Assembly: GCA_012729315.1 (NCBI GenBank)
Contig: JAAYDI010000050.1
Location: 1 to 42,410 of the forward strand
Source of the DNA: Planctomycetaceae bacterium
GTDB taxonomy: Bacteria > Planctomycetota > Planctomycetia > Pirellulales > Pirellulaceae
Length of the DNA: 42,410 bases
Direction of reading: 5' to 3'
The notes beneath the pieces were generated by a model, which ran no database searches, was not told the DNA's origin, and saw nothing but the letters and a program-made list of their open reading frames with translations. The position numbers were made by a program, and so were the translations under genes. Every line of letters starts with the position of its first letter. The first letter of the stretch is position 1. This document shows positions 7,391 through 17,735 of this stretch, piece after piece.

Positions 7391-8578
7391 ATGACTGCAT
7401 CACAGGATTATCTCTGGACGCTGAACTTCGGCCCGCAGCATCCTGCAACGCACACGACGCTGCGCATCGTACTCACGCTCGACGGCGAACGGGTCGTGGG
7501 CGCGGTGCCGCACATCGGCTATTTGCACAGCGGTTTCGAGAAGATCGGCGAGCATCTGAACTACAACCAGTACGTGACCGTCACGGACCGGATGAACTAC
7601 GTGTCGCCGATGGCCAACAACGTGGCGTGGCACCACGCGGTGGAGAAGCTGTTGGGGATCGAGTTGACGCCGCGCTGCAAGTATCTGCGCGTGATCATGG
7701 CCGAGCTGGCACGCATCAGCGACCATCTGCTGTGCGTCGGGGCGATGGCTCTGGATGTGGGCGCGTACACCTTCTTCCTGTACGGGTTCTACGAGCGGGA
7801 GAAAATCTACGATATCTTCGAGTCGCTCTGCGGCGCTCGATTCACCAACAGTTACACGCGCGTCGGGGGGGTGCTGCACGACATCACGCCGGTCACGATT
7901 GAGAAGATCCGGGACTTGATCCGGCGGCTGCCCGCCACCCTGGCCGACATGGAGCGTCTGCTGACTCGCAACCGCATTTACCTGGACCGTACGCAGGGGG
8001 TGGGGGTGCTGTCGGCCTCCGCGGCCATCAATTGCGGCGCGACGGGGCCCGTGGCGCGCGCCTCCGGCGTGACGCGCGATCTGCGGAAGGACGAGCCCTA
8101 CCTGGCGTACAACGATTTCGACTTCCAGGTCTGCTGCGCGCGGACCGGCGACTGCTACGCGCGCTATCTCGTGCGGATGCACGAGATACGGGAGAGCCTG
8201 CAGATCGTCCAGCAGGCGATCGAGAACCTGCCGGCGGGACCGGTCCAGGTCGGCGCGGACGCGCGCGTCGGGTTGCCACCCAAGTCGCAGGTGTATCAGA
8301 CCATCGAAGGGTTGATTACCCACTTCGAACTCGTGATGCCCCATCGTGGCTTCAGCGTTCCCTGCGAGGAGGTGTACGGGGCCATCGAGGCTCCCAACGG
8401 CGAACTGGGTTTCTACCTCGTGGGGGACGGCAGCCACGTGGCCTACCGCGCCCGGTGCCGCCCCCCTTCGTTCGTCCACTTCGCCCTGTTTCCCCGCCTG
8501 ATGTGCGGGCATACACTCAGCGATGTGGTGGCGGTTCTGGGGAGCTTGAACATCATTGCCGCGGAACTCGACCGGTGA
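7391..8578 (+). CDS. nuoD: NADH-quinone oxidoreductase subunit D
   Basis: A 395-residue 49-kDa subunit, which lines the quinone pocket together with NuoB. Family blocks visible in order: NFGPQHPATH near the N-terminus, HIGYLHSGFEKI (the quinone-site His in GPQHP and the conserved HxGYxHxGxEK), YVSPMANN, RISDHLL and the C-terminal VVAVLGSLNIIAAELDR. The related hydrogenase metal ligands are absent, as expected. Start ATG 7391 places the conserved LNFGPQHP about ten residues in; it lies 19 bp after nuoC. Confidence 0.97.
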   Translation: MTASQDYLWTLNFGPQHPATHTTLRIVLTLDGERVVGAVPHIGYLHSGFEKIGEHLNYNQYVTVTDRMNYVSPMANNVAWHHAVEKLLGIELTPRCKYLRVIMAELARISDHLLCVGAMALDVGAYTFFLYGFYEREKIYDIFESLCGARFTNSYTRVGGVLHDITPVTIEKIRDLIRRLPATLADMERLLTRNRIYLDRTQGVGVLSASAAINCGATGPVARASGVTRDLRKDEPYLAYNDFDFQVCCARTGDCYARYLVRMHEIRESLQIVQQAIENLPAGPVQVGADARVGLPPKSQVYQTIEGLITHFELVMPHRGFSVPCEEVYGAIEAPNGELGFYLVGDGSHVAYRARCRPPSFVHFALFPRLMCGHTLSDVVAVLGSLNIIAAELDR

Positions 8579-8644
8579 TTGATGGGCGGCGTATGACAGG
8601 CAGCTGGCGACGGGATGGCCAGCGACGACGGATGTGAGTGAACC

Positions 8645-9160
8645 ATGAACACAGAGGAAACACGGCAGGCGACGATCGCGGGGCCGCGCGTTCTGACCGA
8701 CGACATGATCGCCGAGATTCGCGCGTTGCTGCCCCGGTACCCGACGCGCCAGGCGGTGACGCTGCCGGCCCTGCACGTGGTGCATGAGCGGTTGCGGCAC
8801 GTGCCGCAACAGGCCGTGGTGGAAATCGCGGAACTCCTCGAGCTGGCTCCCGCGCAGGTCCAGGACACGCTGACCTTCTACGGGTTCTTCAAACAGGACG
8901 CGCCGCACGGCCGGATCCGCATCTGGCTGTGCCGTTCGATCAGCTGCCAGCTGCGCGGGGCGGACGATCTGTTGGCATACCTGTGCGAACGGACCGGCAT
9001 CGCGCCGGGCGAGACGACCCCCGATGGCGCGTTCGGCATCGAGTTCGCCGAATGCCTGGGTGCCTGTGAGCAGGCGCCGTGCGCGCTGGCGGGCGACACT
9101 CTGCACGCCTGCCTGACGCGCGAGAAGCTGGATCAGTTGCTGGAACTGTGGACCAAGTAA
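8645..9160 (+). CDS. nuoE: NADH-quinone oxidoreductase subunit E
   Basis: A 171-residue 24-kDa subunit with a thioredoxin-like fold that binds the [2Fe-2S] cluster N1a. Ligands are Cys96 and Cys101 (CRSISC) and Cys137 and Cys141 (ECLGAC), the standard Cx4C...Cx3C spacing. Helical N-terminal domain includes LPALHVVHERLRHVP. It sits 66 bp after nuoD, one of the larger gaps in the operon. With NuoF and NuoG it forms the NADH-oxidising module, so this complex should accept NADH rather than only ferredoxin. Confidence 0.96.
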   Translation: MNTEETRQATIAGPRVLTDDMIAEIRALLPRYPTRQAVTLPALHVVHERLRHVPQQAVVEIAELLELAPAQVQDTLTFYGFFKQDAPHGRIRIWLCRSISCQLRGADDLLAYLCERTGIAPGETTPDGAFGIEFAECLGACEQAPCALAGDTLHACLTREKLDQLLELWTK

Positions 9161-9180
9161 CAAGTAAGTCGAGGCCGGCG

Positions 9181-10545
<1,365 letters not shown>

Positions 10546-10560
10546 CGAAGGCAGGCGGCG

Positions 10561-12171
10561 ATGGGCACCGTGATTGTGGACGGACACGAAGTTGAGATCC
10601 GGGACGGCGAGCGGCTCAATGGCATTGAAGCCGCAGCGCGTGCCGGCATCGATATCCCCCACTACTGCTGGCATCCCGGTCTGTCGGTGGTGGCCAGTTG
10701 CCGCATGTGCCTGGTGGAAACCGGCCGGCGCGATCCGGCTACAGGCGAGATCACGATGCTGGACAAGCTGGTGCCTGCCTGCCAGACTCCAGCCACCGAT
10801 GGTACCGTCTTCGTGACGGACAGCGACAAGGTGGTCCAGGCCCGGGCGATGGTGGAGGAAGATCTGCTGTTGCGGCACCCGGTGGACTGCCCGATCTGTG
10901 ACAAGGCGGGGGAGTGCCGGTTGCAGGACTATTTCTACCAGCACGGGCACACGGAGCGCCGCGCGGATATCCGGCCGTTCACCAGCCGCCGCCGGTCGCT
11001 GGGCGACACCGTGACGTTGTTCGTCGACCGGTGCGTCATGTGCACCCGCTGCGTCCGGTTCTGCCGCGAGATCGCGCAGTCCCACGAGTTGATGGTGATC
11101 AACCGCGGCGCGCGCGAGGAGATCGACGTGTTTCCCGGCTTCCCGCTCGGCAATCCGCTCGCGGGCAACGTTGTCGATCTGTGTCCGGTCGGAGCGCTGG
11201 GGGACCGGGATTTCCTCTACCGCCAGCGTGTGTGGTTCATGCAGCCGCACGAACATGTCTGCGCCGGCTGTGCCACCGGCTGCTCGATCTTCATCGAGGA
11301 GCACCAGGACCGGATCCACCGCGTCCGGCCGCGCGAGAATCCCCATGTGAATCAGTGGTGGATGTGCGACGAAGGTCGCCATGGCTGGAAGCACGTGTGC
11401 GACGCGCGGCGGCTGGTGGAGCCGCGCGTGCGGCGCGGCGGCGTGCTGGTGCCGGTGAACTGGGAAGCGGCCATCGGCGACCTGGATCGGGCGCTGCGCG
11501 CCAGCGCCCAGCTGGCGGTGGTGCTCTCGCCACAGTTGACGGTCGAAGAAGCCTATCTCCTGGTGAAGTATGCTCAGTCGGTCCAGCCTGCCGCTACATT
11601 GCTGCTGGGACCTGTGCCGATGAGGGGAACCGACCAGACATTTGCGGGAGGCTTCACCATCCGTGCGGAGAAGTGCCCGAATCGCCAGGGTGTGCAGCAC
11701 GTGCTCGATGGGCTGGCCGACCGCCAGATCACGTGGGACCAGCTGTTGACACAGCAGGCGCGGAGCCGCCCGTACGACGCGATCTGGATTGCCGGCGGCT
11801 ACCCGACCGACTGGAACGACGCGGACACCGCCGGCCGGCTGCGCGGCACTCCGCTGCTGGTGGTGCAGGACCTGTTCCCGTCGCCGCTGGCGGATCAGGC
11901 GCACTGGCAGCTGCCGGCGACGGCGTTCGCCGAACGCTCCGGTTCGTTCGTCAATCGCGGTGATCGGCTGCAGACGTTCCAGTGGGCGGTGCGGCCGCCG
12001 CGCGGCGCGTTGAGCGAGGGGCAGCTGTATTGGCGATTGTTGGGACGCCGTGGCTTGTACGATGCCCGCCAGGTCCTGGCGGAGGTGGCGGAGGAGATCG
12101 TCTGTTTCTGTGCGGCGCTGGACCCGGTGCCGGCCACAGGTGTGAACCTGAAAGTGCAACAGTTGGCCTAG
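10561..12171 (+). CDS. nuoG: NADH-quinone oxidoreductase subunit G, short form
   Basis: A 536-residue 75-kDa-type subunit. Cluster ligands visible: N1b Cys36, Cys47, Cys50, Cys74; N5 His106, Cys110, Cys113, Cys119 (HPVDCPICDKAGEC); the CVMCTRCVRFC block (158-168) with Cys208 (DLCPVGAL) for N4; and N7 Cys234, Cys237, Cys241, Cys269 with the Cx2Cx3Cx27C spacing. E. coli NuoG has about 900 residues, so most of the molybdopterin-oxidoreductase-like C-terminal domain is shortened: about 260 residues remain after the N7 site, still including an ERSGSFVNRGDRLQ segment typical of this fold. No frameshift is evident; the stop is followed by noncoding repeat sequence. Confidence 0.94.
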   Translation: MGTVIVDGHEVEIRDGERLNGIEAAARAGIDIPHYCWHPGLSVVASCRMCLVETGRRDPATGEITMLDKLVPACQTPATDGTVFVTDSDKVVQARAMVEEDLLLRHPVDCPICDKAGECRLQDYFYQHGHTERRADIRPFTSRRRSLGDTVTLFVDRCVMCTRCVRFCREIAQSHELMVINRGAREEIDVFPGFPLGNPLAGNVVDLCPVGALGDRDFLYRQRVWFMQPHEHVCAGCATGCSIFIEEHQDRIHRVRPRENPHVNQWWMCDEGRHGWKHVCDARRLVEPRVRRGGVLVPVNWEAAIGDLDRALRASAQLAVVLSPQLTVEEAYLLVKYAQSVQPAATLLLGPVPMRGTDQTFAGGFTIRAEKCPNRQGVQHVLDGLADRQITWDQLLTQQARSRPYDAIWIAGGYPTDWNDADTAGRLRGTPLLVVQDLFPSPLADQAHWQLPATAFAERSGSFVNRGDRLQTFQWAVRPPRGALSEGQLYWRLLGRRGLYDARQVLAEVAEEIVCFCAALDPVPATGVNLKVQQLA

Positions 12172-12216
12172 TGGAGATGGCGCCGGGCGGGCGTTCCTGC
12201 CAGATGGTGCTGGGGC

Positions 12217-12264
12217 GAGGACAAGGACGAAGACAAGGACGAGGACGAGGACGAGGACAAGGAA
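12217..12264 (+). repeat. Purine hexamer array (8 x 6 bp)
   Basis: Eight consecutive hexamers of the type (G/A)A(G/A)GA(C/A): GAGGAC, AAGGAC, GAAGAC, AAGGAC, then three GAGGAC and AAGGAA. It fills the 103-bp gap between nuoG and nuoH, the only sizeable purine repeat in the operon. Each unit resembles a Shine-Dalgarno core, and the last ends 10 bp before the nuoH ATG. Confidence 0.9.
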
Positions 12265-12274
12265 TGCGACCGCG

Positions 12275-13501
12275 ATGAACCAGGCAATTGTACTTGAAGC
12301 GCTGATCAAGACCGTCATTGTGATCGGCGGGCTGGCGACCGGGGCTGCCTACCTGGTGTTGCTTGAGCGGAAGATGGCGGCGTGGGTGCAGGATCGCATC
12401 GGCCCGAATCGGGCGGGGATCCCGCTGACGGACATTCGCCTCGGCGGGCTGGGGCAGCCGCTGGCTGACGGGCTGAAGGTTCTCTTCAAGGAGGATTTCA
12501 CCCCGGCGCATGTCGATCGCTGGCTGTTCACGCTGGCGCCGGTGCTGATCCTGGTGGCCGCCTTTGCGGCCTTCGCGGTGATCCCCTTTGGCAGCGTCCT
12601 GCCTGTGCGTTCCGCTGCGACGGGAACTGGCGCACCTGTGTCACTGGTGATTGCGCCGGGGGTGAACGTCGCGGTGCTGTACGTGTTTGCCGTGTCCAGC
12701 ATTGCCGTGTACGGTGTGATCCTGGGGGGCTGGGCCAGCAACAACAAGTACAGTCTGCTGGGCGGGCTGCGTTCCAGCGCGCAGCTGATTGCGTACGAGC
12801 TGCCGATGGGGCTGGGGTTGCTGGGGATTGTCGTGGCTGCCGGGTCGCTCAACCTGGAAGAGATTATCGTGCGGCAGGCGGCAGGCGGGTGGTACGTGCT
12901 GCTCCAGCCGCTCGGCTTCATCGTCTTTGTAGTGGCGGCGTTCGCCGAGGCGGCGCGGCTGCCGTTCGATCTGCCGGAGTGCGAACAGGAGCTGGTCGGC
13001 GGTTATCACACCGAGTATTCGGGCATGCGGCTCCTGCTGTTCCTGCTGACCGAGTTCCTGCACATGATTACGGCCGCGGCGCTGATCGTCATTCTGTTCC
13101 TGGGGGGCTGGCATCTGCCTGGCGGGCTGACCGGGTCGACTGACGAGGTAGGGTGGTTCGGCGCCCTGGCGCGGGTGGTGGTGCTGGTGGGCAAGGTGTT
13201 CCTGGTGATCGTCGTTTTCATGCTGGTGCGCTGGAGCTGGCCGCGGTTCCGCTACGACCAGTTGATGTCGCTGGCCTGGAAGGTCATGCTGCCGCTGGGC
13301 ATGGTCAACTTTCTGACCGTCGCGGTGCTGGAGCAGGTGCGCTGGGCATGGCGTCTGGAGGGTCCGTACTGGACGGCGTTGCTGGCCGCTGCCGCGTGGG
13401 GCGTCTGCGCGATCGCCGTGGTCCTGCTGGCCGTCGCGGCGCCCGGTGTGGCGGACAATCGCGGGTGCCGCTTCACAGAGTCCGAGGAGCAGACAGGATG
13501 A
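12275..13501 (+). CDS. nuoH: NADH-quinone oxidoreductase subunit H
   Basis: A 408-residue, multi-helix membrane subunit that links the quinone chamber to the antiporter-like subunits. Signatures: LLERKMAAWVQDRIGPNRAG (about 28-47), DGLKVLFKEDF, and the loop LPFDLPECEQELVGGYHTEYSGM, where the family usually has EAESELVAG(F/Y). The C-terminus is longer than in E. coli (325 aa) and ends in a hydrophilic tail. ATG 12275 is preceded by the purine hexamer array. Stop overlaps the nuoI start (ATGA). Confidence 0.96.
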   Translation: MNQAIVLEALIKTVIVIGGLATGAAYLVLLERKMAAWVQDRIGPNRAGIPLTDIRLGGLGQPLADGLKVLFKEDFTPAHVDRWLFTLAPVLILVAAFAAFAVIPFGSVLPVRSAATGTGAPVSLVIAPGVNVAVLYVFAVSSIAVYGVILGGWASNNKYSLLGGLRSSAQLIAYELPMGLGLLGIVVAAGSLNLEEIIVRQAAGGWYVLLQPLGFIVFVVAAFAEAARLPFDLPECEQELVGGYHTEYSGMRLLLFLLTEFLHMITAAALIVILFLGGWHLPGGLTGSTDEVGWFGALARVVVLVGKVFLVIVVFMLVRWSWPRFRYDQLMSLAWKVMLPLGMVNFLTVAVLEQVRWAWRLEGPYWTALLAAAAWGVCAIAVVLLAVAAPGVADNRGCRFTESEEQTG

Positions 13502-14043
13502 AAGCGGACGATCCGCGGGTCAAGTGGCTCGACGTGCCTCCCATGGGGCTGGCCGAAAAGCTCTACCTGCCGCTGGTAACGCACGGCCTGACGACCACGC
13601 TGCGGCACCTGGCCGCAGCGCTGGCCGGCAAGACGGTCACGGTGAGTTATCCGGAGGAAGAGCCGCAGATCGACAATCCGTTGATCTACCGGGGCGTGCA
13701 TCGACTGAACCGGGACGCCGAGGGGCGGGTGAAGTGCGTGGCCTGTTTCCTGTGTGCAACGGCGTGCCCGGCCCACTGCATCGACATCGTGGCGGCCGAG
13801 AGTCCCTGGCCGGACCGCGAGAAGTATCCGGCGAGCTTCGTGGTTGACGAACTGCGCTGTATCTACTGCGGGATGTGCGAACAGGCCTGCCCGGTGGATG
13901 CGATCGAGTTGACGAGCCTGTATAACCTGACGGGGTGCAGCCGGGAAGAAATGGTGTATGACAAGGAGAAGCTGTTGAGCGTGTATGACGCGACAATAGA
14001 CCGGGAGCCGATGCGGTCGGCGGATGCGGGAGAGACGGCATGA
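13498..14043 (+). CDS. nuoI: NADH-quinone oxidoreductase subunit I
   Basis: A 181-residue ferredoxin-like subunit carrying clusters N6a and N6b. Two [4Fe-4S] motifs are complete: Cys80, 83, 86, 90 (CVACFLCATACP) and Cys121, 124, 127, 131 (CIYCGMCEQACP). The N-terminal segment (about 15-45) is amphipathic and likely lies on the membrane. ATG 13498 overlaps the nuoH stop; the stop overlaps the nuoJ start in the same ATGA manner. Confidence 0.96.
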   Translation: MKADDPRVKWLDVPPMGLAEKLYLPLVTHGLTTTLRHLAAALAGKTVTVSYPEEEPQIDNPLIYRGVHRLNRDAEGRVKCVACFLCATACPAHCIDIVAAESPWPDREKYPASFVVDELRCIYCGMCEQACPVDAIELTSLYNLTGCSREEMVYDKEKLLSVYDATIDREPMRSADAGETA

Positions 14044-14765
14044 ACGGGGCGAGCGGATGGCTGTGCGCGGTGTTGCTGTTGGGCATGGTGGCGCTGTGCC
14101 TGTTGCTGCCGGCGACGACGCGGCGGCGGCGGTGGGCGGGCGCCCTGCTAGGGTTGCTCAGCCTGCTGCTGATGCTGGTGGAGGTACTCCTGCCGCTGGT
14201 CTCCTGGACGGCTCAAGCGGTGTTCTGGGTCCTGGCGGCGGTGACGATCGGTGCGGCGGTGGCGGCGATTTCGATGACCAAGCCGGTGTACACGGCGGTC
14301 TGGTTCGGCCTGTCGCTGCTCGGCACGGCGTCGCTGCTGTTGTTTGACGGAGCGCAGTTCCTGAGCATTGCGACGGTGGCGGTATATGCCGGTGCCATCC
14401 TGGTGACGTTCCTGTTTGTGATCATGCTGGCCCAGCCGGAAGGTCGCGCGGTGTACGATCGGATCACGTGGCGGTGGTACAGCAAAGCGGCAGCGGCGCT
14501 GGTGGCGGCCATACTGATGGGGATCCTGACCCTCGCGCTCGACCGATTCGCCCGCACCGAGGTGCCGTGGGCGCCGGCGCTGGAACAGCTGGACGTGCTC
14601 CACCCGGCGCACATGGCGCGGTTCGGCGGCGAGCTTTTCAGCAAGCACCTGTTGAGCATCGAAGTGGCGGGTGCGCTGTTATTGGTGGCGCTGGTCGGAG
14701 CCATCTCGATCATGATTCAGTCGGGGCGGTCGCCCGGAGCGCCACCCGAGAGGATGGAGCCATGA
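14040..14765 (+). CDS. nuoJ: NADH-quinone oxidoreductase subunit J
   Basis: A 241-residue membrane subunit with five predicted helices, including the family core FLSIATVAVYAGAILVTFLFVIM, which contains the pi-bulge helix region, followed by LAQPEG. E. coli NuoJ has 184 residues. Here an extra Arg-rich hydrophobic segment at the N-terminus and a longer loop between the fourth and fifth helices (about 180-210) add length. ATGA overlaps with both nuoI and nuoK point to coupled translation. Confidence 0.94.
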   Translation: MNGASGWLCAVLLLGMVALCLLLPATTRRRRWAGALLGLLSLLLMLVEVLLPLVSWTAQAVFWVLAAVTIGAAVAAISMTKPVYTAVWFGLSLLGTASLLLFDGAQFLSIATVAVYAGAILVTFLFVIMLAQPEGRAVYDRITWRWYSKAAAALVAAILMGILTLALDRFARTEVPWAPALEQLDVLHPAHMARFGGELFSKHLLSIEVAGALLLVALVGAISIMIQSGRSPGAPPERMEP

Positions 14766-15214
14766 ACGCAGGCCACGAAGTCGCGCTGCTGCACAATTAC
14801 CTGCTCGTCGGCGGATTGCTGTTTGCCATCGGTCTTGTCGGGTTCCTCGTGCGCCGGAATCTGATTGTGCTGTTCCTGTGCGCGGAGATGATGTTGCAGG
14901 GGATCTCGGTGAGTCTGGTGGCATGGGCGCGCTACGTGGACGACTGGGGGGGGCAGATCCTGGTGCTGTTCATCATTGTCGTGGCTGCCTGCGAAGCGGC
15001 GATCGCCATGACGCTGATTCTGGCCCTGGCCCGCCGCAGCAACAAACTGGACATGCTCGCCTGGCAAGACCTGCGCGAAGCGAACGTGGCCGCCTACGTG
15101 GACCGTGAAGTGCCGGAGGAACGCGCGCCGTCGGCTACCTGGCCGACGCTGCCGCCGGCCGGCGTGCAGCCGCCCGTCGACGAACAGGCCCAGTTGTACC
15201 GCAACCACGTGTGA
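14762..15214 (+). CDS. nuoK: NADH-quinone oxidoreductase subunit K with C-terminal tail
   Basis: A 150-residue membrane subunit. The first ~100 residues are standard NuoK: three helices with the proton-path glutamates in FLCAEMMLQG and VVAACEAAIAMTLILAL. NuoK is normally about 100 residues, so the hydrophilic Pro/Glu/Ala-rich tail of about 45 residues (from LDMLAWQDLREANV on) is an addition. Starts at ATG 14762 inside the nuoJ stop (ATGA). Confidence 0.95.
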   Translation: MNAGHEVALLHNYLLVGGLLFAIGLVGFLVRRNLIVLFLCAEMMLQGISVSLVAWARYVDDWGGQILVLFIIVVAACEAAIAMTLILALARRSNKLDMLAWQDLREANVAAYVDREVPEERAPSATWPTLPPAGVQPPVDEQAQLYRNHV

Positions 15215-15220
15215 CATGGC

Positions 15221-17719
15221 ATGGACGAAATCCTGAACATCCTGATGATCCTCGTGCCGGCTCTCCCGCTGGCCGCTGCCGTACTGGTGGCCGCGCTGGG
15301 TCCGCGGATGTTGCGCGCTCGCAGCCACTGGCCAGTCGTGGCGGCGCTGATCGGATCCTGTCTGGCGAGTCTCGTCCTGTTGTGGCACGTCTGGCGGCAG
15401 CCGTCCGGATACGAACGGGTCGCAACGTACTGGACCTGGGCGCTGGTGCCAGACGCGTACGCTGGTGAGTCCGGCACGCAATCGGTCGACAGCCGGATCG
15501 ACGTCCCGCCGGGCACGGCAACACCTGCCGACTCTGCCCGTCTGGCCGGCAGCTCGCCCCGGGCGCGCGACTTCGCGGTGGATATCACCCTGCGACTCGA
15601 TGCCCTGACCGGCATCATGCTGGCCATGGTGACGTTCGTCTCGCTGCTCGTGGCCATTTACTCTATCGGCTACATGCATGGGGACCGGGGATACTGGCGG
15701 TTCTTCACGTACATCGCGCTGTTTGTGTTCTCGATGACGATGCTCGTGTCGGTCAGCAATTTCGTGCTGCTGTTCGTCTTCTGGGAAGCGGTCGGCGTGT
15801 GCAGCTATCTGCTGATCGGTTTCTGGTACGAGAAGCCTGCCGCGGCGGCGGCCGGAATGAAGGCGTTCCTGGTGAACCGGGTGGGGGACTTCGGGTTCAT
15901 GCTGGGCGTGTTTCTGATCTGGACGACCTACGGCACGCTCAACTACCACGACACGCCCGCGCCGGTCCGGGACACGGTCGCTGCGTCCGCAGCGCCGGTC
16001 GGAGGAGGGGAGGCGGCGGAGATCGTGCCGGGTGTGCTGGGCTCGCAGCGGATCGCCACCGGGGCGTATGTGGGGGGCGGCACCGGATTGGCAATCTGCC
16101 TGCTGCTGTTGCTGGGAGCGTGCGGCAAGAGTGCTCAGTTCCCGCTGCACGTGTGGTTGCCGGACGCCATGGAAGGCCCGACGCCGGTCAGCGCTCTGAT
16201 CCATGCGGCGACGATGGTGACGGCGGGGGTGTACATGGTGGCCCGCTGCACGCCGCTGTTCACCGCGTCGCCGGACGGTCAGCTGGTGGTGGCGGCCATC
16301 GGCACTTTCACCGCGCTGCTGGCGGCCCTGATTGCGCTGACCCAATTCGACCTGAAACGTGTGCTGGCCTATTCCACGATCAGTCAGTTGGGATACATGT
16401 TCCTGGGCCTGGGGACCGGCACCTTGGCCGGCATTTCCGCCGGCATGTTCCATCTGGTGACGCACGCGTTCTTCAAAGCGCTGTTGTTCCTGGGAGCGGG
16501 GAGCGTGATGCACGCGATGGGGAACGTGATCGACATGCGGCAGTTTGGTGGCCTGCGGCGCGTGATGCCGCGCACGTTCTGGACGTTTTTGATCGGTTGC
16601 CTGGCCTTGTCCGGTATCGCTCCGCTCTCGGGGTTCTGGAGCAAGGATGCGATCCTCGCCTCGGTCCATGCGCGTGTCGAGGTGCTGGAACACGAGTTGG
16701 TCCGGCGGCAGGGCGCGGCGGAGCCGGACGCGGATCCCGCACACGGATCGGCCGGCGCGGTTGAATTGTCAGCCGACCAGTTGGGCCGCGGCGCGTGGGC
16801 CTACCGGCTGATGTACATCACCGCGCTGATCACGGCGTTCCTGACCAGTGTGTATACGTTCCGCATGCTGTATCTGACCTTCTTCGGAGCACAGCGGATT
16901 CCGGCGGAGGCGGGAGGGCGGGCGCACGAGTCGCCTGGTCTGATGGTGTGGCCGCTGCTGATCCTGGCCGGGTGTGCCGCCGTGGCCGGGATGGTATTGG
17001 ATCAGAGTTACTGGAACGGGACCCATCCGTTTGCCGCGTTGCTGGCGGGCACGCCATCCCTGACCGGCGCAGTCGCCAGCACGGAAGCGCTGGGTGCGTT
17101 CCACATCGACATTGCGGCGGTCAGTCTGCTGGTGGCGGTCGCCGGTGTGGCGTGCGCCTCGTGGTTGTACCTGGGTGACCGCCGGACCGTCCACCGGCTG
17201 CGGGCCGTGATGGACCTGGAAGGGTGGGCGCCGGCCGGGGGTCGAGCGAACCTGCTGCGCCTGGCGCAGCGTCCTGGGGTCCGCGGATGGAATCAGTGGA
17301 TGGAGCGTATGCGGCTGGGATGGCTGATGCATCTGCTGGTGGAACTGGTGCTGCTGCTGGCCCTGATCCTCTCCGTCCCGTTGTTGCTGTGCCGATTCAT
17401 GTCCCCCTATCGTCTGTCGTACGGGAAGTTCTTCCTGGACGAGTTGTATTGGGGGCTGGTGGTGCAGCCGCTGCGCGGCATAGCGTGGCTGTGCAGCGTG
17501 CTGGACGATTTCTTCGTCGACGGGATTGTCAACGCGCTGGGGCGGCTTCCCGCACATCTGGGGACGATACTGCGGTCCACGCAGACCGGGCTGGTACAGT
17601 TTTATGCGCTCGCCATGATCCTGGGCGGGCTCATGTTGCTGGTGCTCGTTGACCAGCAGCTGGTGAGCCGCGTCGGCGCCTGGTTGGCGGCGATCATGGC
17701 AGGTTGCGGAGCGTGGTAA
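15221..17719 (+). CDS. nuoL: NADH-quinone oxidoreductase subunit L, long form
   Basis: An 832-residue antiporter-like proton-pumping subunit at the distal end of the membrane arm, with the long lateral helix at its C-terminus. Key segments: FWEAVGVCSYLLIGFW (conserved Glu), GKSAQFPLHVWLPDAMEGPT (conserved Lys and His), SALIHAATMVTAGVY, and the second-half Lys/His region LAYSTISQLGYM. E. coli NuoL has 613 residues; the excess is in polar inserts: about 85-115 (Ser/Ala/Pro/Thr-rich), about 245-285, about 490-525 (LEHELVRRQGAAEPDAD), and a longer C-terminus. ATG 15221 is 6 bp after nuoK. Confidence 0.95.
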   Translation: MDEILNILMILVPALPLAAAVLVAALGPRMLRARSHWPVVAALIGSCLASLVLLWHVWRQPSGYERVATYWTWALVPDAYAGESGTQSVDSRIDVPPGTATPADSARLAGSSPRARDFAVDITLRLDALTGIMLAMVTFVSLLVAIYSIGYMHGDRGYWRFFTYIALFVFSMTMLVSVSNFVLLFVFWEAVGVCSYLLIGFWYEKPAAAAAGMKAFLVNRVGDFGFMLGVFLIWTTYGTLNYHDTPAPVRDTVAASAAPVGGGEAAEIVPGVLGSQRIATGAYVGGGTGLAICLLLLLGACGKSAQFPLHVWLPDAMEGPTPVSALIHAATMVTAGVYMVARCTPLFTASPDGQLVVAAIGTFTALLAALIALTQFDLKRVLAYSTISQLGYMFLGLGTGTLAGISAGMFHLVTHAFFKALLFLGAGSVMHAMGNVIDMRQFGGLRRVMPRTFWTFLIGCLALSGIAPLSGFWSKDAILASVHARVEVLEHELVRRQGAAEPDADPAHGSAGAVELSADQLGRGAWAYRLMYITALITAFLTSVYTFRMLYLTFFGAQRIPAEAGGRAHESPGLMVWPLLILAGCAAVAGMVLDQSYWNGTHPFAALLAGTPSLTGAVASTEALGAFHIDIAAVSLLVAVAGVACASWLYLGDRRTVHRLRAVMDLEGWAPAGGRANLLRLAQRPGVRGWNQWMERMRLGWLMHLLVELVLLLALILSVPLLLCRFMSPYRLSYGKFFLDELYWGLVVQPLRGIAWLCSVLDDFFVDGIVNALGRLPAHLGTILRSTQTGLVQFYALAMILGGLMLLVLVDQQLVSRVGAWLAAIMAGCGAW

Positions 17720-17735
17720 ACGGGGATAGCAGACG

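Noticed and set aside
14717-16744. Long minus-strand open frame across nuoK and nuoL
   Set aside because: Antisense shadow; no recognisable domain, while the plus strand is conserved.
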